Of a stretch of DNA of 64,000 nucleotides, positions 1-9,958 are shown piece after piece. The notes beneath the pieces are model-generated. The model did no database searches. It was not told where the DNA came from and saw only the letters and a list, made by a program, of their open reading frames with translations. Source of the stretch: Alteromonas australica (GTDB taxonomy: Bacteria; Pseudomonadota; Gammaproteobacteria; Enterobacterales; Alteromonadaceae); NCBI RefSeq assembly GCF_000730385.1, contig NZ_CP008849.1, positions 2,852,001-2,916,000 of the forward strand, in the 5' to 3' direction. Each line of letters opens with the position of its first letter. Position 1 is the stretch's first letter. The position numbers and the translations under genes are program-made.

Positions 1-731
1 ATATATTCACGTTCATCCCTTTCCATAGGAATATAAACACTATCACGGGTGGTACCAGGTAAGTCATAAACCACCACTCGCTCTTCACCCAAAATACGGT
101 TTGTGAGGGTAGATTTACCTACATTTGGCTTGCCGACTATGGCTAATTTGATGGGCAATGATTGAAGTTTTTCGCGCTGTGCTTCTGCGCCTAAGTCTTC
201 CTCTTTAGGTGCTTCTACCACTTGCATATCAGGAAAGCTAGCGTCTAAAGGGGATAACGCCTCTTGTAGCAATTGACTAACACCACGGCCGTGGGCCGCA
301 GCGATTTGCTTCACGTTACCTAAACCTAAGGCGTAAAATTCTGCACTTTCACTGTCGCCGTCAATACCGTCAACTTTGTTGGCAACCACAAATACTTGTT
401 TGTTAATGCGTCTTAGGTGATCGGCAATGCCTTTATCGGCTGGTAGCAAGCCTGCTCTGGCGTCAACCAAGAACATAACAACATCGGCCTCTTCAATGGC
501 TAACAAAGACTGTTGCGCCATTTCTGCGTCAATACCTTCCTCGTCACCTGTGATACCGCCGGTATCAACAACAATAAATTGCCGCTGTTCATATTTAGCT
601 TGGCCGTATTTTCTATCGCGAGTTAAGCCAGGGTAATCAGCAACCAGGGCGTCGCGAGTATTGGTCAATCGGTTAAACAGGGTAGACTTGCCCACATTAG
701 GGCGGCCCACCAAAGCAACTACGGGTAACAT
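1..731 (-). CDS. der: Ribosome-assembly GTPase Der (EngA), C-terminal part cut by window edge
   Basis: Der is a tandem-domain GTPase needed for maturation of the 50S ribosomal subunit in the cytoplasm. About 243 residues are present, starting at an ATG at 731. The first G domain has the P-loop GRPNVGKST at residues 9-17, followed by a DTGG switch motif and an NKVD specificity motif. A second P-loop, GKPNVGKST, follows near residue 200, which gives the two-G-domain architecture specific to Der. The family is usually about 490 residues, so the rest of domain 2 and the KH-like domain lie beyond position 1. It follows bamB on the same strand, the conserved gammaproteobacterial order. A hairpin sits in the gap between them. 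Confidence 0.97.
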   Translation of the reverse strand, partial: MLPVVALVGRPNVGKSTLFNRLTNTRDALVADYPGLTRDRKYGQAKYEQRQFIVVDTGGITGDEEGIDAEMAQQSLLAIEEADVVMFLVDARAGLLPADKGIADHLRRINKQVFVVANKVDGIDGDSESAEFYALGLGNVKQIAAAHGRGVSQLLQEALSPLDASFPDMQVVEAPKEEDLGAEAQREKLQSLPIKLAIVGKPNVGKSTLTNRILGEERVVVYDLPGTTRDSVYIPMERDEREY

Positions 732-762
732 GTATCAGATCCTACAGGTCGTGAAAGCACAA

Positions 763-791
763 ACCGCAAGTAAGCTAAGCCTACTTGCGGT
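763..791 (-). other. Hairpin between bamB and der
   Basis: Perfect 10-bp inverted repeat (arms ACCGCAAGTA and TACTTGCGGT) with a 9-nt loop in the 126-bp gap between bamB and der. Read on the minus strand it is followed by only a short, broken T run. It could be a weak attenuator or a 3' end stabiliser of the bamB message rather than a full terminator. Confidence 0.5.
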
Positions 792-857
792 CACTCTATG
801 AGAAATATTATACCTGTTTAGCGTCGATGCGTCAGCATCAATCAGGCATGGTAGATT

Positions 858-2114
858 TTAAGGCGTGGTAACGGCTGCCACTTCTCCATTACGGGTAACA
901 GTAATGACGACATCGTCTACAACAATAGGCGCTGCGTAAATAGCATCGCCTTCGTCATCACCACCCACATCTAAGCGAGCAACAAGGTTGCCAGTCTCTT
1001 TATCTAACCAGTGCAAAAAGCCCCAGTTATCACCCACAACAACGAAGTCTTTAACGGCAGATGCGGCAGTTACAGAGCGTTTCTTTAAGCCGCTTTGTGA
1101 CCATAATTCTACGCCATTTCGTCTATCTAACGCGTAAATATTTGAATTATTGTCAACAACGAATAAATTATTTCCATCAAGGGTAATGTTTCGGTAAGAC
1201 GCATATTCACGCTTCCAAATGACACGCCCTGAGCGCAGTTCCACCGCCGCTAAGGTGCCGTTGTAAGAGATAGTATAGATAGTGCCACCGAATAATACCG
1301 GCGTCGTATCTATATCAACAATACGCTCTAGTTCCGTCGCGCCCGATGGCGTGGCGATCACGGTTTCCCAAGCCAATACACCTGTTTCTAACAGGTTAAC
1401 CTGAATTTTACCCGTCGCTGTACCTACAATAGCCCCGCCATTTGCCGCTACCGGCCCAGAGATACCACGCAATGTCAGCGGCGGAGTATCGCCTTCATGA
1501 CGCCACTTCTGCTCGCCAGTTCGCGTATCTAAGCCAAACATCACGCCTGCGCCAGTGTTGACAACCAAAATACCTTCGTCAGCTGAAGGTGCAGCAAGCA
1601 CTTCTCCTGGAATAGTGGTTTCCCAGCGGGTTTCACCGGTTTCGGCATCTAGGGCGATAACATCCCCATTTTCTGTCCCCAGAAAAACCATTCTATCTGC
1701 AACAGAAATACCGCCAATACGTGCACTTTGGCCGCTTCGCCATAGTCTGGAAATAGAATCCCAGATGCCTTCACCATTGAATATAGCGAAGTCTCGTGCC
1801 CAAAGTTGGTCGCCCGTCTCGGGATTCAACGCCACAACACTGCCGTGACGATCTGCGACATACAAACTTTCATAGGCATAAACGGGGCGAAGACGAGAGA
1901 AGTAGTGATCGACTCCATCACCAATATCTTTGTCCCATTTAACTTGCGGTGTAAATTGAGATTGAATAGGTTTAAGACGACGAATCTCTAGCTCTTCTTC
2001 ATCCGCAAACCAATCAGACACTGTAGAACAGCCAGAAAGCATAACAGATGCGGCAAGTGCCATCCCCATTACACGAACAAGACGACCCTTACGGCCACAG
2101 GTGTTGTGAAACAA
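858..2114 (-). CDS. bamB: Outer-membrane assembly lipoprotein BamB
   Basis: BamB is the beta-propeller lipoprotein of the BAM complex that inserts beta-barrel proteins into the outer membrane. The N-terminus has a basic stretch, a short hydrophobic segment and the lipobox LSGC, then a tandem PQQ/WD-like repeat region with recurring patterns such as DAETGETRWE and DRRNGVELWS. Start choice: the frame is open upstream to an ATG at 2162 that overlaps yfgM. A TTG at 2114 has a GAGG ribosome site 8 nt upstream and gives a normal lipoprotein signal of about 29 residues and a protein of 418 aa, so I prefer it. It lies between yfgM and der, its usual neighbours. Confidence 0.95.
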   Translation of the reverse strand: MFHNTCGRKGRLVRVMGMALAASVMLSGCSTVSDWFADEEELEIRRLKPIQSQFTPQVKWDKDIGDGVDHYFSRLRPVYAYESLYVADRHGSVVALNPETGDQLWARDFAIFNGEGIWDSISRLWRSGQSARIGGISVADRMVFLGTENGDVIALDAETGETRWETTIPGEVLAAPSADEGILVVNTGAGVMFGLDTRTGEQKWRHEGDTPPLTLRGISGPVAANGGAIVGTATGKIQVNLLETGVLAWETVIATPSGATELERIVDIDTTPVLFGGTIYTISYNGTLAAVELRSGRVIWKREYASYRNITLDGNNLFVVDNNSNIYALDRRNGVELWSQSGLKKRSVTAASAVKDFVVVGDNWGFLHWLDKETGNLVARLDVGGDDEGDAIYAAPIVVDDVVITVTRNGEVAAVTTP

Positions 2115-2145
2115 ATTGCGTACCTCTTTATTTTTATTTACCAGC

Positions 2146-2766
2146 TTACTGGCCCGCTGCAACCGCTAGGTTATCTAGCTTCATCTGCAATAGCGGATTA
2201 TTGGCATTTTTCTCAAGTGCACTTGAATATGCTAAGCGTGCATCATCGAATTTACTTTGCTGTTGATATACATCACCTTTAAGTTCAGAAACTTCAGCAG
2301 AAAATGCCTCATTAGTAACATTGCCTAGCGTAGACAACGCCGCGTCCAGCTGGTTCATTTCAATTTGAACCCGTGTTAAACGTAACCCGGCTAATGCTTT
2401 AATTTCATCATTTTCTGCAAAAGTGACAACCCGATTCAAATGAGAAGCAGCGGCATCTAAATCACCTGCATCAACGGCTTGTTTGGCGGCGAGTAAGCTT
2501 GCGATACTGGCATAACCTGAGTCTTCATTTTCTTTAATAAAGGTCTCTATCTTAGCGTCGCTACCTTCTGTGCCAAAAGTTTCTACGGCTGCTTGATACG
2601 CCACAGAGGCTGATTCACGAGATTCGATTTGCGCGTCAGTAAACGCACGCCATCCCCACAAACCACCCAGACCTAAACCGGCGCCAACTAAAATAGCAAT
2701 GCCGTGGTCTTTCCAAAATCGTTTAATGGCTTCTACTTGTTGTTCTTCAGTTGCAAATTGTTCCAT
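2146..2766 (-). CDS. yfgM: YfgM-family TPR membrane protein, SecYEG/periplasmic chaperone accessory
   Basis: 206 residues. YfgM in Escherichia coli is an inner-membrane protein with a periplasmic TPR domain that contacts SecYEG and periplasmic chaperones. Here a short cytoplasmic N-terminus rich in E and Q (EEQQVEAIKRFW) precedes one membrane segment (about residues 22-40, ending GLGGLWGW). The remainder is helical, alanine-rich and of TPR-21 type. The length matches the family. It sits 12 nt after hisS and just before bamB, as in E. coli, which supports a shared transcript for envelope protein export and outer-membrane assembly. Confidence 0.9.
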   Translation of the reverse strand: MEQFATEEQQVEAIKRFWKDHGIAILVGAGLGLGGLWGWRAFTDAQIESRESASVAYQAAVETFGTEGSDAKIETFIKENEDSGYASIASLLAAKQAVDAGDLDAAASHLNRVVTFAENDEIKALAGLRLTRVQIEMNQLDAALSTLGNVTNEAFSAEVSELKGDVYQQQSKFDDARLAYSSALEKNANNPLLQMKLDNLAVAAGQ

Positions 2767-2778
2767 TTTATCCTCTTA

Positions 2779-4059
2779 TTATTTTGCTAGAAGGTCAGCA
2801 AGGGTGGCCGATAAATCATCAAAGGCAACCGTTTGTTGTTCTTGACCATCGCGTAAAGGTTTTACGCCTACTTGCCGCGCTTGCATTTCTTGCGACCCCA
2901 GCAATAGGGCTATTTGTGCGCCGGTTTTATCGGCACGCTTTAATTGTTTTTTGAAGTTGCCGCCGCCACAATGCATCATGACGCGCACGTGAGGTAAGGT
3001 GTCTCGTAAATGCTCGGCAACCTGCACGGCATAACCCTGAGCTTCGTCGCCCATAGCGGTTACATAAACATCAGCAGCACTGGTTTCCTGTGCATCTTCG
3101 TTTAGCGTAGTGAGCAATAAAACTAAGCGCTCAATACCCATGGCAAAACCTACCGCCGGCGTAGCTTTACCGCCTAACTGTTCAACCAAGCCGTCGTATC
3201 GGCCTCCCGCACACACCGTACCTTGAGCACCCAAACTTTCCGTTACCCATTCAAACACAGTACGATTGTAATAGTCGAGACCACGAACAAGCCGAGGGTT
3301 AACTTCAAAGTGGATACCCGCTTGTGTCAAGCGTTCACATAGCACGTCAAAATGCGCTTTTGACGCTTCATCAAGGTGATCGAGTAGCGAGGGAGCATCG
3401 GCAATAGCAGCTTGTACATCAGGATTTTTGCTATCAAGAACCCGTAAAGGATTCGTTTCTAAGCGTCGAAGAGACTCTTCATCAAGCTTATCAGCGCGGG
3501 CTTTTAAGTATTCAATCAAAGTATCACGGTACGCTTGTCGTGCTTCGTTTGAGCCAAGTGAATTCACTTGCAGTGTCACGTGCTTCTCAATACCGAACGC
3601 TTTCCAAAGTCGAGCGCTTAAGAGGATAACCTCTAAGTCAATATCAGGGCCATCGATGCCGTAGGTTTCTACGCCAAACTGATGAAACTGACGATAACGC
3701 CCTTTCTGTGGACGTTCGTGGCGAAACATGGGCCCCATATACCACAAGCGTTGTTGCTGATTGTACAGCAAGCCATGCTCATTACCGGCTCTAACGCAGC
3801 TGGCGGTACCTTCTGGACGCAGCGTTAAGCTATCACCGTTTCTGTCCTCAAAGGTATACATTTCCTTTTCGACAATATCGGTCACCTCGCCAATAGAGCG
3901 CTTAAATAAATCCGTGCTCTCTACTATGGGAGTACGAATTTCTTGATAGCCATAGTTGGCTACCACCTGACGGAGTACAGATTCTAATTTCTGCCATGTA
4001 CCGGACACTTCCGGCAGGCAATCATTCATTCCGCGAATTGCCTGAATAGTCTTAGCCAC
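2779..4059 (-). CDS. hisS: Histidine-tRNA ligase
   Basis: Cytoplasmic class II aminoacyl-tRNA synthetase that charges tRNA-His. The 426 residues agree with the usual 420-430. Class II motif 2 is visible as [20 protein letters not shown] near residues 111-130, and the histidine-specific signature [15 protein letters not shown] follows near residue 258. Motif 3 is recognisable as [12 protein letters not shown] near residue 305, before the C-terminal anticodon-binding domain. The start ATG at 4059 opens with [16 protein letters not shown], typical of the family. It lies 77 nt after ispG with a hairpin in the gap, and 12 nt before yfgM. Confidence 0.98.
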   Translation of the reverse strand: MAKTIQAIRGMNDCLPEVSGTWQKLESVLRQVVANYGYQEIRTPIVESTDLFKRSIGEVTDIVEKEMYTFEDRNGDSLTLRPEGTASCVRAGNEHGLLYNQQQRLWYMGPMFRHERPQKGRYRQFHQFGVETYGIDGPDIDLEVILLSARLWKAFGIEKHVTLQVNSLGSNEARQAYRDTLIEYLKARADKLDEESLRRLETNPLRVLDSKNPDVQAAIADAPSLLDHLDEASKAHFDVLCERLTQAGIHFEVNPRLVRGLDYYNRTVFEWVTESLGAQGTVCAGGRYDGLVEQLGGKATPAVGFAMGIERLVLLLTTLNEDAQETSAADVYVTAMGDEAQGYAVQVAEHLRDTLPHVRVMMHCGGGNFKKQLKRADKTGAQIALLLGSQEMQARQVGVKPLRDGQEQQTVAFDDLSATLADLLAK

Positions 4060-4087
4060 GTGAATTTCTCATACTGCAAAATGGTGA

Positions 4088-4111
4088 AAAGCCCCGCATT
4101 ATAGGGGCTTT
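4088..4111 (-). terminator. Hairpin between ispG and hisS, possible weak terminator
   Basis: Arms AAAGCCCC and GGGGCTTT form an 8-bp GC-rich stem with an 8-nt loop. On the minus strand the stem runs into CTTTT. It lies in the 77-nt gap after ispG and before hisS. The short T tract suggests partial termination or attenuation rather than a complete stop. Confidence 0.5.
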
Positions 4112-4136
4112 GGTAGTAAACAACAATGCTACGAGC

Positions 4137-5255
4137 TTAGTCTTTTACTGATACCTGAATTTTATGCTCATCGCTAAGGCGTAAGGCTTTAGCCCGTATT
4201 TTCGCTTCAAGCTTATCAACCAGATCATCGTTAGGTAAACGTTCTTTCACCCGTTTACCGTCTTCATACAAGCCGCTCATGTTGCGAGCGCCGGTTAAAC
4301 CCAAATCAGACACTTCCGCTTCCCCTGGCCCATTTACCACGCAACCGATGATTGAGACGTCCATAGGCGTAAGAATGTCTTCTAAACGTTGCTCAAGCGC
4401 ATTAACGGTACCAATTACATCAAACTCTTGGCGAGAACAGCTGGGGCACGCGATAAAATTAATGCCTCGGGAACGGATACGCAGTGACTTTAAAATATCG
4501 AAGCCGACTTTAATTTCTTCTACAGGGTCTGCTGCCAGTGAAATTCGTATGGTATCGCCAATACCTTCAGCGAGTAACATGCCTAGACCCACCGAACTTT
4601 TCACTGCCCCAGCACGCTGGCCGCCTGCTTCGGTAATGCCTAAATGTAAAGGTTGGTCGATTTTCTGAGCTAACAAGCGATAGGCGCCCACGGCCAAAAA
4701 GACATCCGAGGCCTTAACACTTACTTTAAACTGGTCGAAATTGAGCTTATCAAGAATGTCTACGTGTCGCATAGCTGACTCGACAAGTGCTTCGGGTGTA
4801 GGCTCGCCGTATTTTTCTTGCAAGTCTTTTTCCAGTGAGCCGCCATTTACACCAATACGAATGGGGATATTTTTGTCTTTTGCGCAATCGACAACCGATT
4901 TCACCCGTTCCATGTTGCCAATATTGCCTGGGTTAATACGTAAACAATCTACGCCATACTCTGCCACTTTTAACGCAATTCGATAATCAAAATGAATATC
5001 GGCGACCAGCGGAACACTCACTTGTTGTTTAATGTGTTTGAATGCTTCGGCGGCTTCCATAGTAGGCACGGATACGCGAACAATCTCGCCCCCTACCGCA
5101 ACAATGCGATTAATTTGTTCAACGGTAGCGGCCACGTCTGTAGTACGAGTATTCGTCATTGACTGGACGGCAATGGGCGCTCCATCACCAATAGGAACAT
5201 TACCTACGTTAATACGCGTCGATTTTCTGCGTTTAATAGGGCTTTCTGCAAACAT
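4137..5255 (-). CDS. ispG: 4-hydroxy-3-methylbut-2-enyl diphosphate synthase IspG
   Basis: IspG (GcpE) reduces methylerythritol cyclodiphosphate to HMBPP, the penultimate step of the MEP isoprenoid pathway, using a [4Fe-4S] cluster. The cluster ligands are visible as CPSC near residue 270 and the cysteine of [10 protein letters not shown] near residue 305. The N-terminal TIM-barrel half carries the substrate-binding stretch [11 protein letters not shown]. Length 372 equals that of the E. coli protein. The gene is 8 nt after rodZ and ahead of hisS, the standard order. Being an iron-sulfur enzyme, it depends on the SUF locus encoded downstream of position 9480. Confidence 0.98.
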   Translation of the reverse strand: MFAESPIKRRKSTRINVGNVPIGDGAPIAVQSMTNTRTTDVAATVEQINRIVAVGGEIVRVSVPTMEAAEAFKHIKQQVSVPLVADIHFDYRIALKVAEYGVDCLRINPGNIGNMERVKSVVDCAKDKNIPIRIGVNGGSLEKDLQEKYGEPTPEALVESAMRHVDILDKLNFDQFKVSVKASDVFLAVGAYRLLAQKIDQPLHLGITEAGGQRAGAVKSSVGLGMLLAEGIGDTIRISLAADPVEEIKVGFDILKSLRIRSRGINFIACPSCSRQEFDVIGTVNALEQRLEDILTPMDVSIIGCVVNGPGEAEVSDLGLTGARNMSGLYEDGKRVKERLPNDDLVDKLEAKIRAKALRLSDEHKIQVSVKD

Positions 5256-5263
5256 CTAAATAC

Positions 5264-6352
5264 CTATAAAGGAAGCGTAAAACGAGCGGTTGTACCATTT
5301 TGATATGATGAAATATCTACCGGCTCGTTGTTAATTGATATACGTACATTATCCGGTGCACCAAGCGTAACTTCAACAGGAGGTACGCCTTGAATTTCCA
5401 TAACTCGCCCTTTTTGCTTTACCCCGTAGGCGATGGCTTCACCTGTTGCATCTTTTATGTTTACCCAGCAATCATCCTCAAAGGTAAACGCCATTTGTAT
5501 GGGGGCCGACGTTGGCACTGGCGACGTGTTCTGCTGTAAGGCAACAGTGCCATCTGCTCGGTTTGATACTAATGCCGTCAGATTATTCGACTCATCGATA
5601 TTTGCACCGCTCACGCCACCGTTGTCTGGACTTACATTAGCAGGGGTGGCTTGCTCGATAAGTTGTGAATGACTATCGTTAATTGCACCTTGTGAAGAGG
5701 CTTCTGGATTGATTGAATTATCGACACTATCCACGGCTTGCCGAGCATTATCTTGCCGAGCATTCCCAGTACCCGCTTCGTCTGAGCTAGGCTCGCCGAG
5801 ACGACCATTTGAACTTGAAACTGGTGTATTGCCAGCGTCCTCTTTAATACGCTCAACAACCGTGCGTTCTGCGGTACTATCTACCGTGTTCTCCACCGTA
5901 TTTCCCGCCGTACCTTCATCGCTTGGTTGCTGATACCACCAAGCCACTACTCCACCAATAATAAGCAGCAGAATAAAGTAGGTCACCATCATCCAACGGT
6001 CATCGTGTGTCTGTTTTGCGACACGTTTGGAGAAGCTCTGCAATTTAGCCGGAGGCTCGGCTGTGACATGACGTTGTTCAAATGCGTTGATCACCGCCGC
6101 AGAATCTAAACCTAATTGCTTTGCATAATTCCGCACATAGCCTTTGGTAAACGTGATAGACGCATTGTCATCAAGACGATCTTCTTCTAAATCATTAATT
6201 TGATGGGCTTTTAAAAATAGTTTATCAGCCACTTGTTGTTGTGAAAGTCCTAACGCTTCACGACGTTCCCTTAACATTTGTCCAGGGCTTGGCGTAGTAT
6301 TATTCTCTGGTTGCGAACTATTTTCTTCTGTCGCTTTTTCTTCTGACACCAT
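5264..6352 (-). CDS. rodZ: Cytoskeletal membrane protein RodZ
   Basis: RodZ links the MreB actin-like cytoskeleton to the rod-shape peptidoglycan machinery. Visible parts are an N-terminal Xre/Cro-type helix-turn-helix (LRERREALGLSQQQVADKL), one membrane helix near residue 135 (ILLLIIGGVVAWW), a long low-complexity periplasmic linker rich in S, N, T and D, and a C-terminal DUF4115 beta domain. Start choice: the frame is open to 6394 but that overlaps pilF. The ATG at 6352 has AGGAAG just upstream, overlapping the pilF stop, so I use it (362 aa). It follows pilF and precedes ispG. Confidence 0.93.
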   Translation of the reverse strand: MVSEEKATEENSSQPENNTTPSPGQMLRERREALGLSQQQVADKLFLKAHQINDLEEDRLDDNASITFTKGYVRNYAKQLGLDSAAVINAFEQRHVTAEPPAKLQSFSKRVAKQTHDDRWMMVTYFILLLIIGGVVAWWYQQPSDEGTAGNTVENTVDSTAERTVVERIKEDAGNTPVSSSNGRLGEPSSDEAGTGNARQDNARQAVDSVDNSINPEASSQGAINDSHSQLIEQATPANVSPDNGGVSGANIDESNNLTALVSNRADGTVALQQNTSPVPTSAPIQMAFTFEDDCWVNIKDATGEAIAYGVKQKGRVMEIQGVPPVEVTLGAPDNVRISINNEPVDISSYQNGTTARFTLPL

Positions 6353-6360
6353 TCGACTTC

Positions 6361-7410
6361 CTATTTTTCCTGCAATTGAGTGGGGACTAACCAAAGTTTC
6401 ATACCGGCAAAAATTGCGCCAGGATCTTCAAGGTTGTTCCAGGTTTGCAGCGTAGCCACTTTAATATTGTGCATGAGCGAAATACGATATAGGTTTTCGC
6501 CCTGTTTTACTATATGGAATTGAGGTGTTTCTTTAGATACTTCACTGTTTTTACTTGTGCTTTTCTCATTGGCACTACTTTCTTCCGCCGGGGGTGATCC
6601 TTCCGAAGGATTCGCTTTTAGGCTTCGCATAATTTGAGGCTTTGAAGTGTTTATCTGCTGTTGAACACGTTCAGCTAACGCACTTTGCGGAAACTGCTCA
6701 AGCAGACGATTCCCATAGGCTAATGCCTTGCTTTCGTCACCTTGGGCTTTGGCCACTTCGTAAGACATCCAGAGTACATTAGGGGTTGTACCTGCAACTC
6801 TCTGGTAGGTAGATAAGGTACGCTTGGCGTTATCCCATTGTCTGTCTGCCACATAGAGTTCAGACAACAGTAAAAGGCTCTTTGGTCGCCCCGGTTGATG
6901 CTTTACCGCATCTTCCAAGTAAGCAATCGCATCATCAAGATTACCTTGACTTTGTGCGCACAGCGCAAGATTCTCGTAAGTTTCGGCTGCATTAGCGTAG
7001 TGTTTGCTATCAATGGCCTTTAGGAAATAACGTTTAGCTTCTGCATAACGACCATTTTGGCATTGAAATGCACCGTAGCTATTCATGATATCGCCGCTAT
7101 TTGGCGACAATGAAATTGCCGTTTTATAGGCGGTTTCTGCTCGCTCATTATCGCCCACCAACTGATAGTAGTAGGCTAAAGCGTAGTGAACATCACCAGA
7201 ATGGGGATCAAATTCCAGCGCTTTATCTAGGTTCTTTTTGGCTTGGGTGTAATTGTTATTTTTTAAATAGGTAAGACCAAGGGACATTCGCGTTTTCGCG
7301 GCTTCTTCACGATTGAAGTCGTCACCAACTCTATTTGCATCTGTACTACTGACACACCCGCACAACAACACAATGCTAAGTGATATAACGACTAGCCAAC
7401 CTTTGCCCAT
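6361..7410 (-). CDS. pilF: Type IV pilus biogenesis lipoprotein PilF/PilW with C-terminal LysM domain
   Basis: PilF (PilW) is the outer-membrane TPR pilotin that delivers the PilQ secretin. The 349 residues start with a lipoprotein signal ending in the lipobox LCGC near residue 19. Several TPR units follow (for example LGLTYLKNNNYTQAKKNLDKA and YALAYYYQLVGDNERAETAY). The C-terminal 45 residues form a LysM module (FHIVKQGENLYRISLMHNI, then a W and a proline-containing end). Known PilF proteins are about 250 residues and lack LysM, so this is an elongated form that may also bind peptidoglycan. It lies between rlmN and rodZ. Confidence 0.9.
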   Translation of the reverse strand: MGKGWLVVISLSIVLLCGCVSSTDANRVGDDFNREEAAKTRMSLGLTYLKNNNYTQAKKNLDKALEFDPHSGDVHYALAYYYQLVGDNERAETAYKTAISLSPNSGDIMNSYGAFQCQNGRYAEAKRYFLKAIDSKHYANAAETYENLALCAQSQGNLDDAIAYLEDAVKHQPGRPKSLLLLSELYVADRQWDNAKRTLSTYQRVAGTTPNVLWMSYEVAKAQGDESKALAYGNRLLEQFPQSALAERVQQQINTSKPQIMRSLKANPSEGSPPAEESSANEKSTSKNSEVSKETPQFHIVKQGENLYRISLMHNIKVATLQTWNNLEDPGAIFAGMKLWLVPTQLQEK

Positions 7411-7434
7411 AGTCTTACCCTAATATCTTAATGA

Positions 7435-8553
7435 TTATTGGGCCATTTTTACCGAAATTGCTTCGCCCTTCATCTGTTTTTTCAACATTCTTTTCGTTCT
7501 ATCAACAACATCACCCACTAATTGACCGCACGCAGCATCAATATCATCCCCACGCGTTTTACGCACTACAGTGGTAAGCCCATAATCCATAAGCACTTTT
7601 GAGAATCTATCAATACGTGAATTACTCGAACACGTATACGGCGACCCTGGATATGGGTTAAACGGAATAAGATTGATTTTACACGGCGTATCTTTCAGCA
7701 CTTGCGCCAATTGGTGAGCTTGATCGGTACTGTCGTTGATATGAGAAAGCATAACATACTCTACCGTCACCTTGCCTTGGTTCGCTCTAGATTTGGCTAA
7801 ATAGCGGCGAACACCTGCCAAGAATGTTTCAATGTTGTACTTCTTGTTGATAGGGACAATTTCGTTACGCAATTCATCATTGGGTGCGTGCAGTGAAATA
7901 GCAAGCGCGACGTCAATTTGATCGCCTAGCATATCCAAAGCTGGCACCACACCAGAGGTACTTAACGTTACCCGGCGTTTAGACAAGCCAAACCCAAAGT
8001 CGTCTAGCATAATGTCCATAGCAGGCACGACATTTTTAAGGTTAAGTAACGGCTCCCCCATGCCCATCATGACCACGTTGGTGATGGGACGTTTACTGGT
8101 ATCTTTTGATAACCCTAAGAACGTGGCCACCCGCCATACTTGACCAATAATTTCGCTGACGCTGAGATTTCGGTTAAAACCCTGCTGCGCCGTAGAGCAG
8201 AAAGTACACTCTAACGCACAACCAACCTGTGACGATACACACAAGGTGGCGCGATCGGTTTCGGGGATCCAAACCGATTCCACTTCCTGTCCACCTTCTA
8301 GCGTAAGAGCGAACTTAATAGTGCCATCGCTCGCTTCCTGAAAGTAGGCTATTTCGGGCGCCTTAATTTCGCAATGTTCAATAAGCATGGCGCGAAGGTT
8401 TTTATTGAGGTTACTCATTTCCTCGAAATCGCTGATACCCTGCTGGTAAATCCATTTCATTACCTGATCGGCACGAAACGGTTTCTCGCCCATTTCCTTA
8501 AAGAAATTGCGCAAGCCTTCGCGATTTAGATTTAATAAGTTCGTTTTTGCCAT
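7435..8553 (-). CDS. rlmN: Dual-specificity 23S rRNA/tRNA adenine-C2 methyltransferase RlmN
   Basis: RlmN is a radical SAM enzyme that methylates A2503 of 23S rRNA and A37 of several tRNAs. The radical SAM cysteines appear as CALECTFC (CX3CX2C) near residue 118. The glycine-rich SAM motif is [10 protein letters not shown], and the catalytic cysteine is near the C-terminus in [10 protein letters not shown]. The start ATG at 8553 opens the familiar [14 protein letters not shown]. The frame is open 14 codons further upstream, but those residues do not look like RlmN. It lies between ndk and pilF, as in related genomes. Confidence 0.97.
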   Translation of the reverse strand: MAKTNLLNLNREGLRNFFKEMGEKPFRADQVMKWIYQQGISDFEEMSNLNKNLRAMLIEHCEIKAPEIAYFQEASDGTIKFALTLEGGQEVESVWIPETDRATLCVSSQVGCALECTFCSTAQQGFNRNLSVSEIIGQVWRVATFLGLSKDTSKRPITNVVMMGMGEPLLNLKNVVPAMDIMLDDFGFGLSKRRVTLSTSGVVPALDMLGDQIDVALAISLHAPNDELRNEIVPINKKYNIETFLAGVRRYLAKSRANQGKVTVEYVMLSHINDSTDQAHQLAQVLKDTPCKINLIPFNPYPGSPYTCSSNSRIDRFSKVLMDYGLTTVVRKTRGDDIDAACGQLVGDVVDRTKRMLKKQMKGEAISVKMAQ

Positions 8554-8770
8554 GAATAAGATGACCCTTTTACCTTCGAGGGAAGCCCCTCTCACTGCTG
8601 AAATTGGAGTTAAAACGAGCGTCTTGCCTAGGCGTTAGACACTGTTTAAAAATTGCGCGAATTTTAACACATCTGATTAGTCAGAAAAAGTCGATTTAGC
8701 GCAGACTGGTGTTAAGTTTGGCAATGCGAGCACTGCAACACAGCATGAAACATACTAAGACGCTAAAAAC

Positions 8771-8800
8771 AAAAAACGAGGCGCTAAGGCCTCGTTTTTT
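8771..8800 (-). terminator. Rho-independent terminator of ndk
   Basis: Perfect 12-bp inverted repeat with arms AAAAAACGAGGC and GCCTCGTTTTTT and a 6-nt loop, 15 nt beyond the ndk stop codon. The flanking A and T runs make it active in either direction, but only ndk points into it. Confidence 0.92.
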
Positions 8801-8814
8801 CTACCTGCGTATTC

Positions 8815-9246
8815 TTAGCGAGTACGTGGGCAGATTTCTTCTTCAGAGAAGAAGTAAGCAATTTCGCGTGCTGCTGACTCAGGTGCGTCAGAACCGTGAA
8901 CTGCGTTTTCGTCGATTGACGCAGCGTAGTCTGAACGAAGTGTACCTGCAGCGGCATCAGCTGGGTTAGTTGCGCCCATGATTTCGCGGTTAGCTAGAAC
9001 AGCGTTTTCGCCTTCTAGTACTTGAACCATAACTGGACCAGACGTCATGAAGTCAACAAGTGCGCCGAAGAAAGGACGCTCTTTGTGTTCTGCATAGAAG
9101 CCTTCTGCTTGCTCTTTGCTCATGTGGATCATCTTAGATGCCACGATGCGAAGACCTGCAGATTCGAAACGGTTGTAAATTGCACCGATTACGTTTTTAG
9201 CTACCGCATCAGGCTTGATAATCGAAAAAGTACGCTCAAGAGCCAT
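8815..9246 (-). CDS. ndk: Nucleoside diphosphate kinase
   Basis: Ndk transfers the gamma phosphate between nucleoside tri- and diphosphates to balance NTP and dNTP pools. The ATG at 9246 has a GGAGAGAG ribosome site and opens [15 protein letters not shown], the standard N-terminus. This gives 143 residues, the family norm. The catalytic histidine lies in [11 protein letters not shown] near residue 117. The frame stays open 20 codons upstream, but that part runs through the promoter. The gene has its own terminator and an apparent promoter with a TATAAT -10 at 9296-9301, so it is probably transcribed alone. Confidence 0.98.
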   Translation of the reverse strand: MALERTFSIIKPDAVAKNVIGAIYNRFESAGLRIVASKMIHMSKEQAEGFYAEHKERPFFGALVDFMTSGPVMVQVLEGENAVLANREIMGATNPADAAAGTLRSDYAASIDENAVHGSDAPESAAREIAYFFSEEEICPRTR

Positions 9247-9295
9247 GTTCTCTCTCCAAACAAATAGTGTATGTATCTTTAAATTTTGGCCGCGA

Positions 9296-9301
9296 ATTAT
9301 A
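9296..9301 (-). promoter_or_regulatory. Likely -10 element of the ndk promoter
   Basis: A perfect TATAAT on the minus strand, 50 nt upstream of the ndk start codon, within AT-rich DNA. No strong -35 hexamer is seen at the proper distance, so the assignment rests on the -10 and its location only. Confidence 0.45.
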
Positions 9302-9480
9302 GGCAATTAATTACGGCTTTACTAGAGCCTTTGTAAAAAGAGCTATAATCCTTTGAATTGTGGTGTAAAACTGCCATGAAAGCATAGCGCGAAGGGCATG
9401 ACAATTTGATGACAGTCCTAGGTTTGTCGGCTCCTACGTTAAATTGACTAGCCGCTTAGCCAACCCAATGAGCAGACAGA

Positions 9481-9891
9481 TTAGGCGTTTGCTTTTGCCA
9501 GTTGCTGTATTTTACCCACAATAGCGCGCAAGCCATTCCCCCGCGTTGGGGTAATATGACGCTCCAGATCTAACGCTTCAAAATACCCATCGATATCAAA
9601 CGCGAGTATATCTGCTGGGGTTTTATCGTTGTAGGCCGCGAGCACGAGTGCTAATAAACCTTGAACGATAACCGCGTCGCTATCTACGTCGAAGGTAATT
9701 TTGTTACCGTCATAGGACTCAATTAGCCACACGCTGCTTTGACAACCTTTCACTAGGCGCTCGGGGCTTTTCGCGTCTTCGGGTAAACCTGGAATAGATT
9801 TGCCTAAGTCAATGATGTACTGATATCGCTGTTCCCAATCGTCGAAGAACGCTAAATCATCAATAATCTCTTCACTACTTGGTAATTGCAT
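9481..9891 (-). CDS. sufE: Cysteine desulfuration protein SufE
   Basis: SufE accepts persulfide sulfur from SufS and passes it to the SufBCD scaffold. The 136 residues contain the SufE core, with the acceptor cysteine in LVKGCQSSVWL near residue 50. It is the last gene of the suf series, 67 nt after sufT on the same strand. The SUF operon of E. coli is sufABCDSE, so the presence of sufE at the end agrees with a complete SufS/SufE sulfur relay. Confidence 0.95.
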   Translation of the reverse strand: MQLPSSEEIIDDLAFFDDWEQRYQYIIDLGKSIPGLPEDAKSPERLVKGCQSSVWLIESYDGNKITFDVDSDAVIVQGLLALVLAAYNDKTPADILAFDIDGYFEALDLERHITPTRGNGLRAIVGKIQQLAKANA

Positions 9892-9958
9892 TTCTATTTC
9901 CGCTTTTTAAATCTGTAATAAGGTTAAACGACAAGGCGATAAACGATGGCTAGTGTGA

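Noticed and set aside
4279..4668. Open frame of 129 codons on the plus strand
   Set aside because: Antisense to ispG, with no family resemblance or ribosome site.
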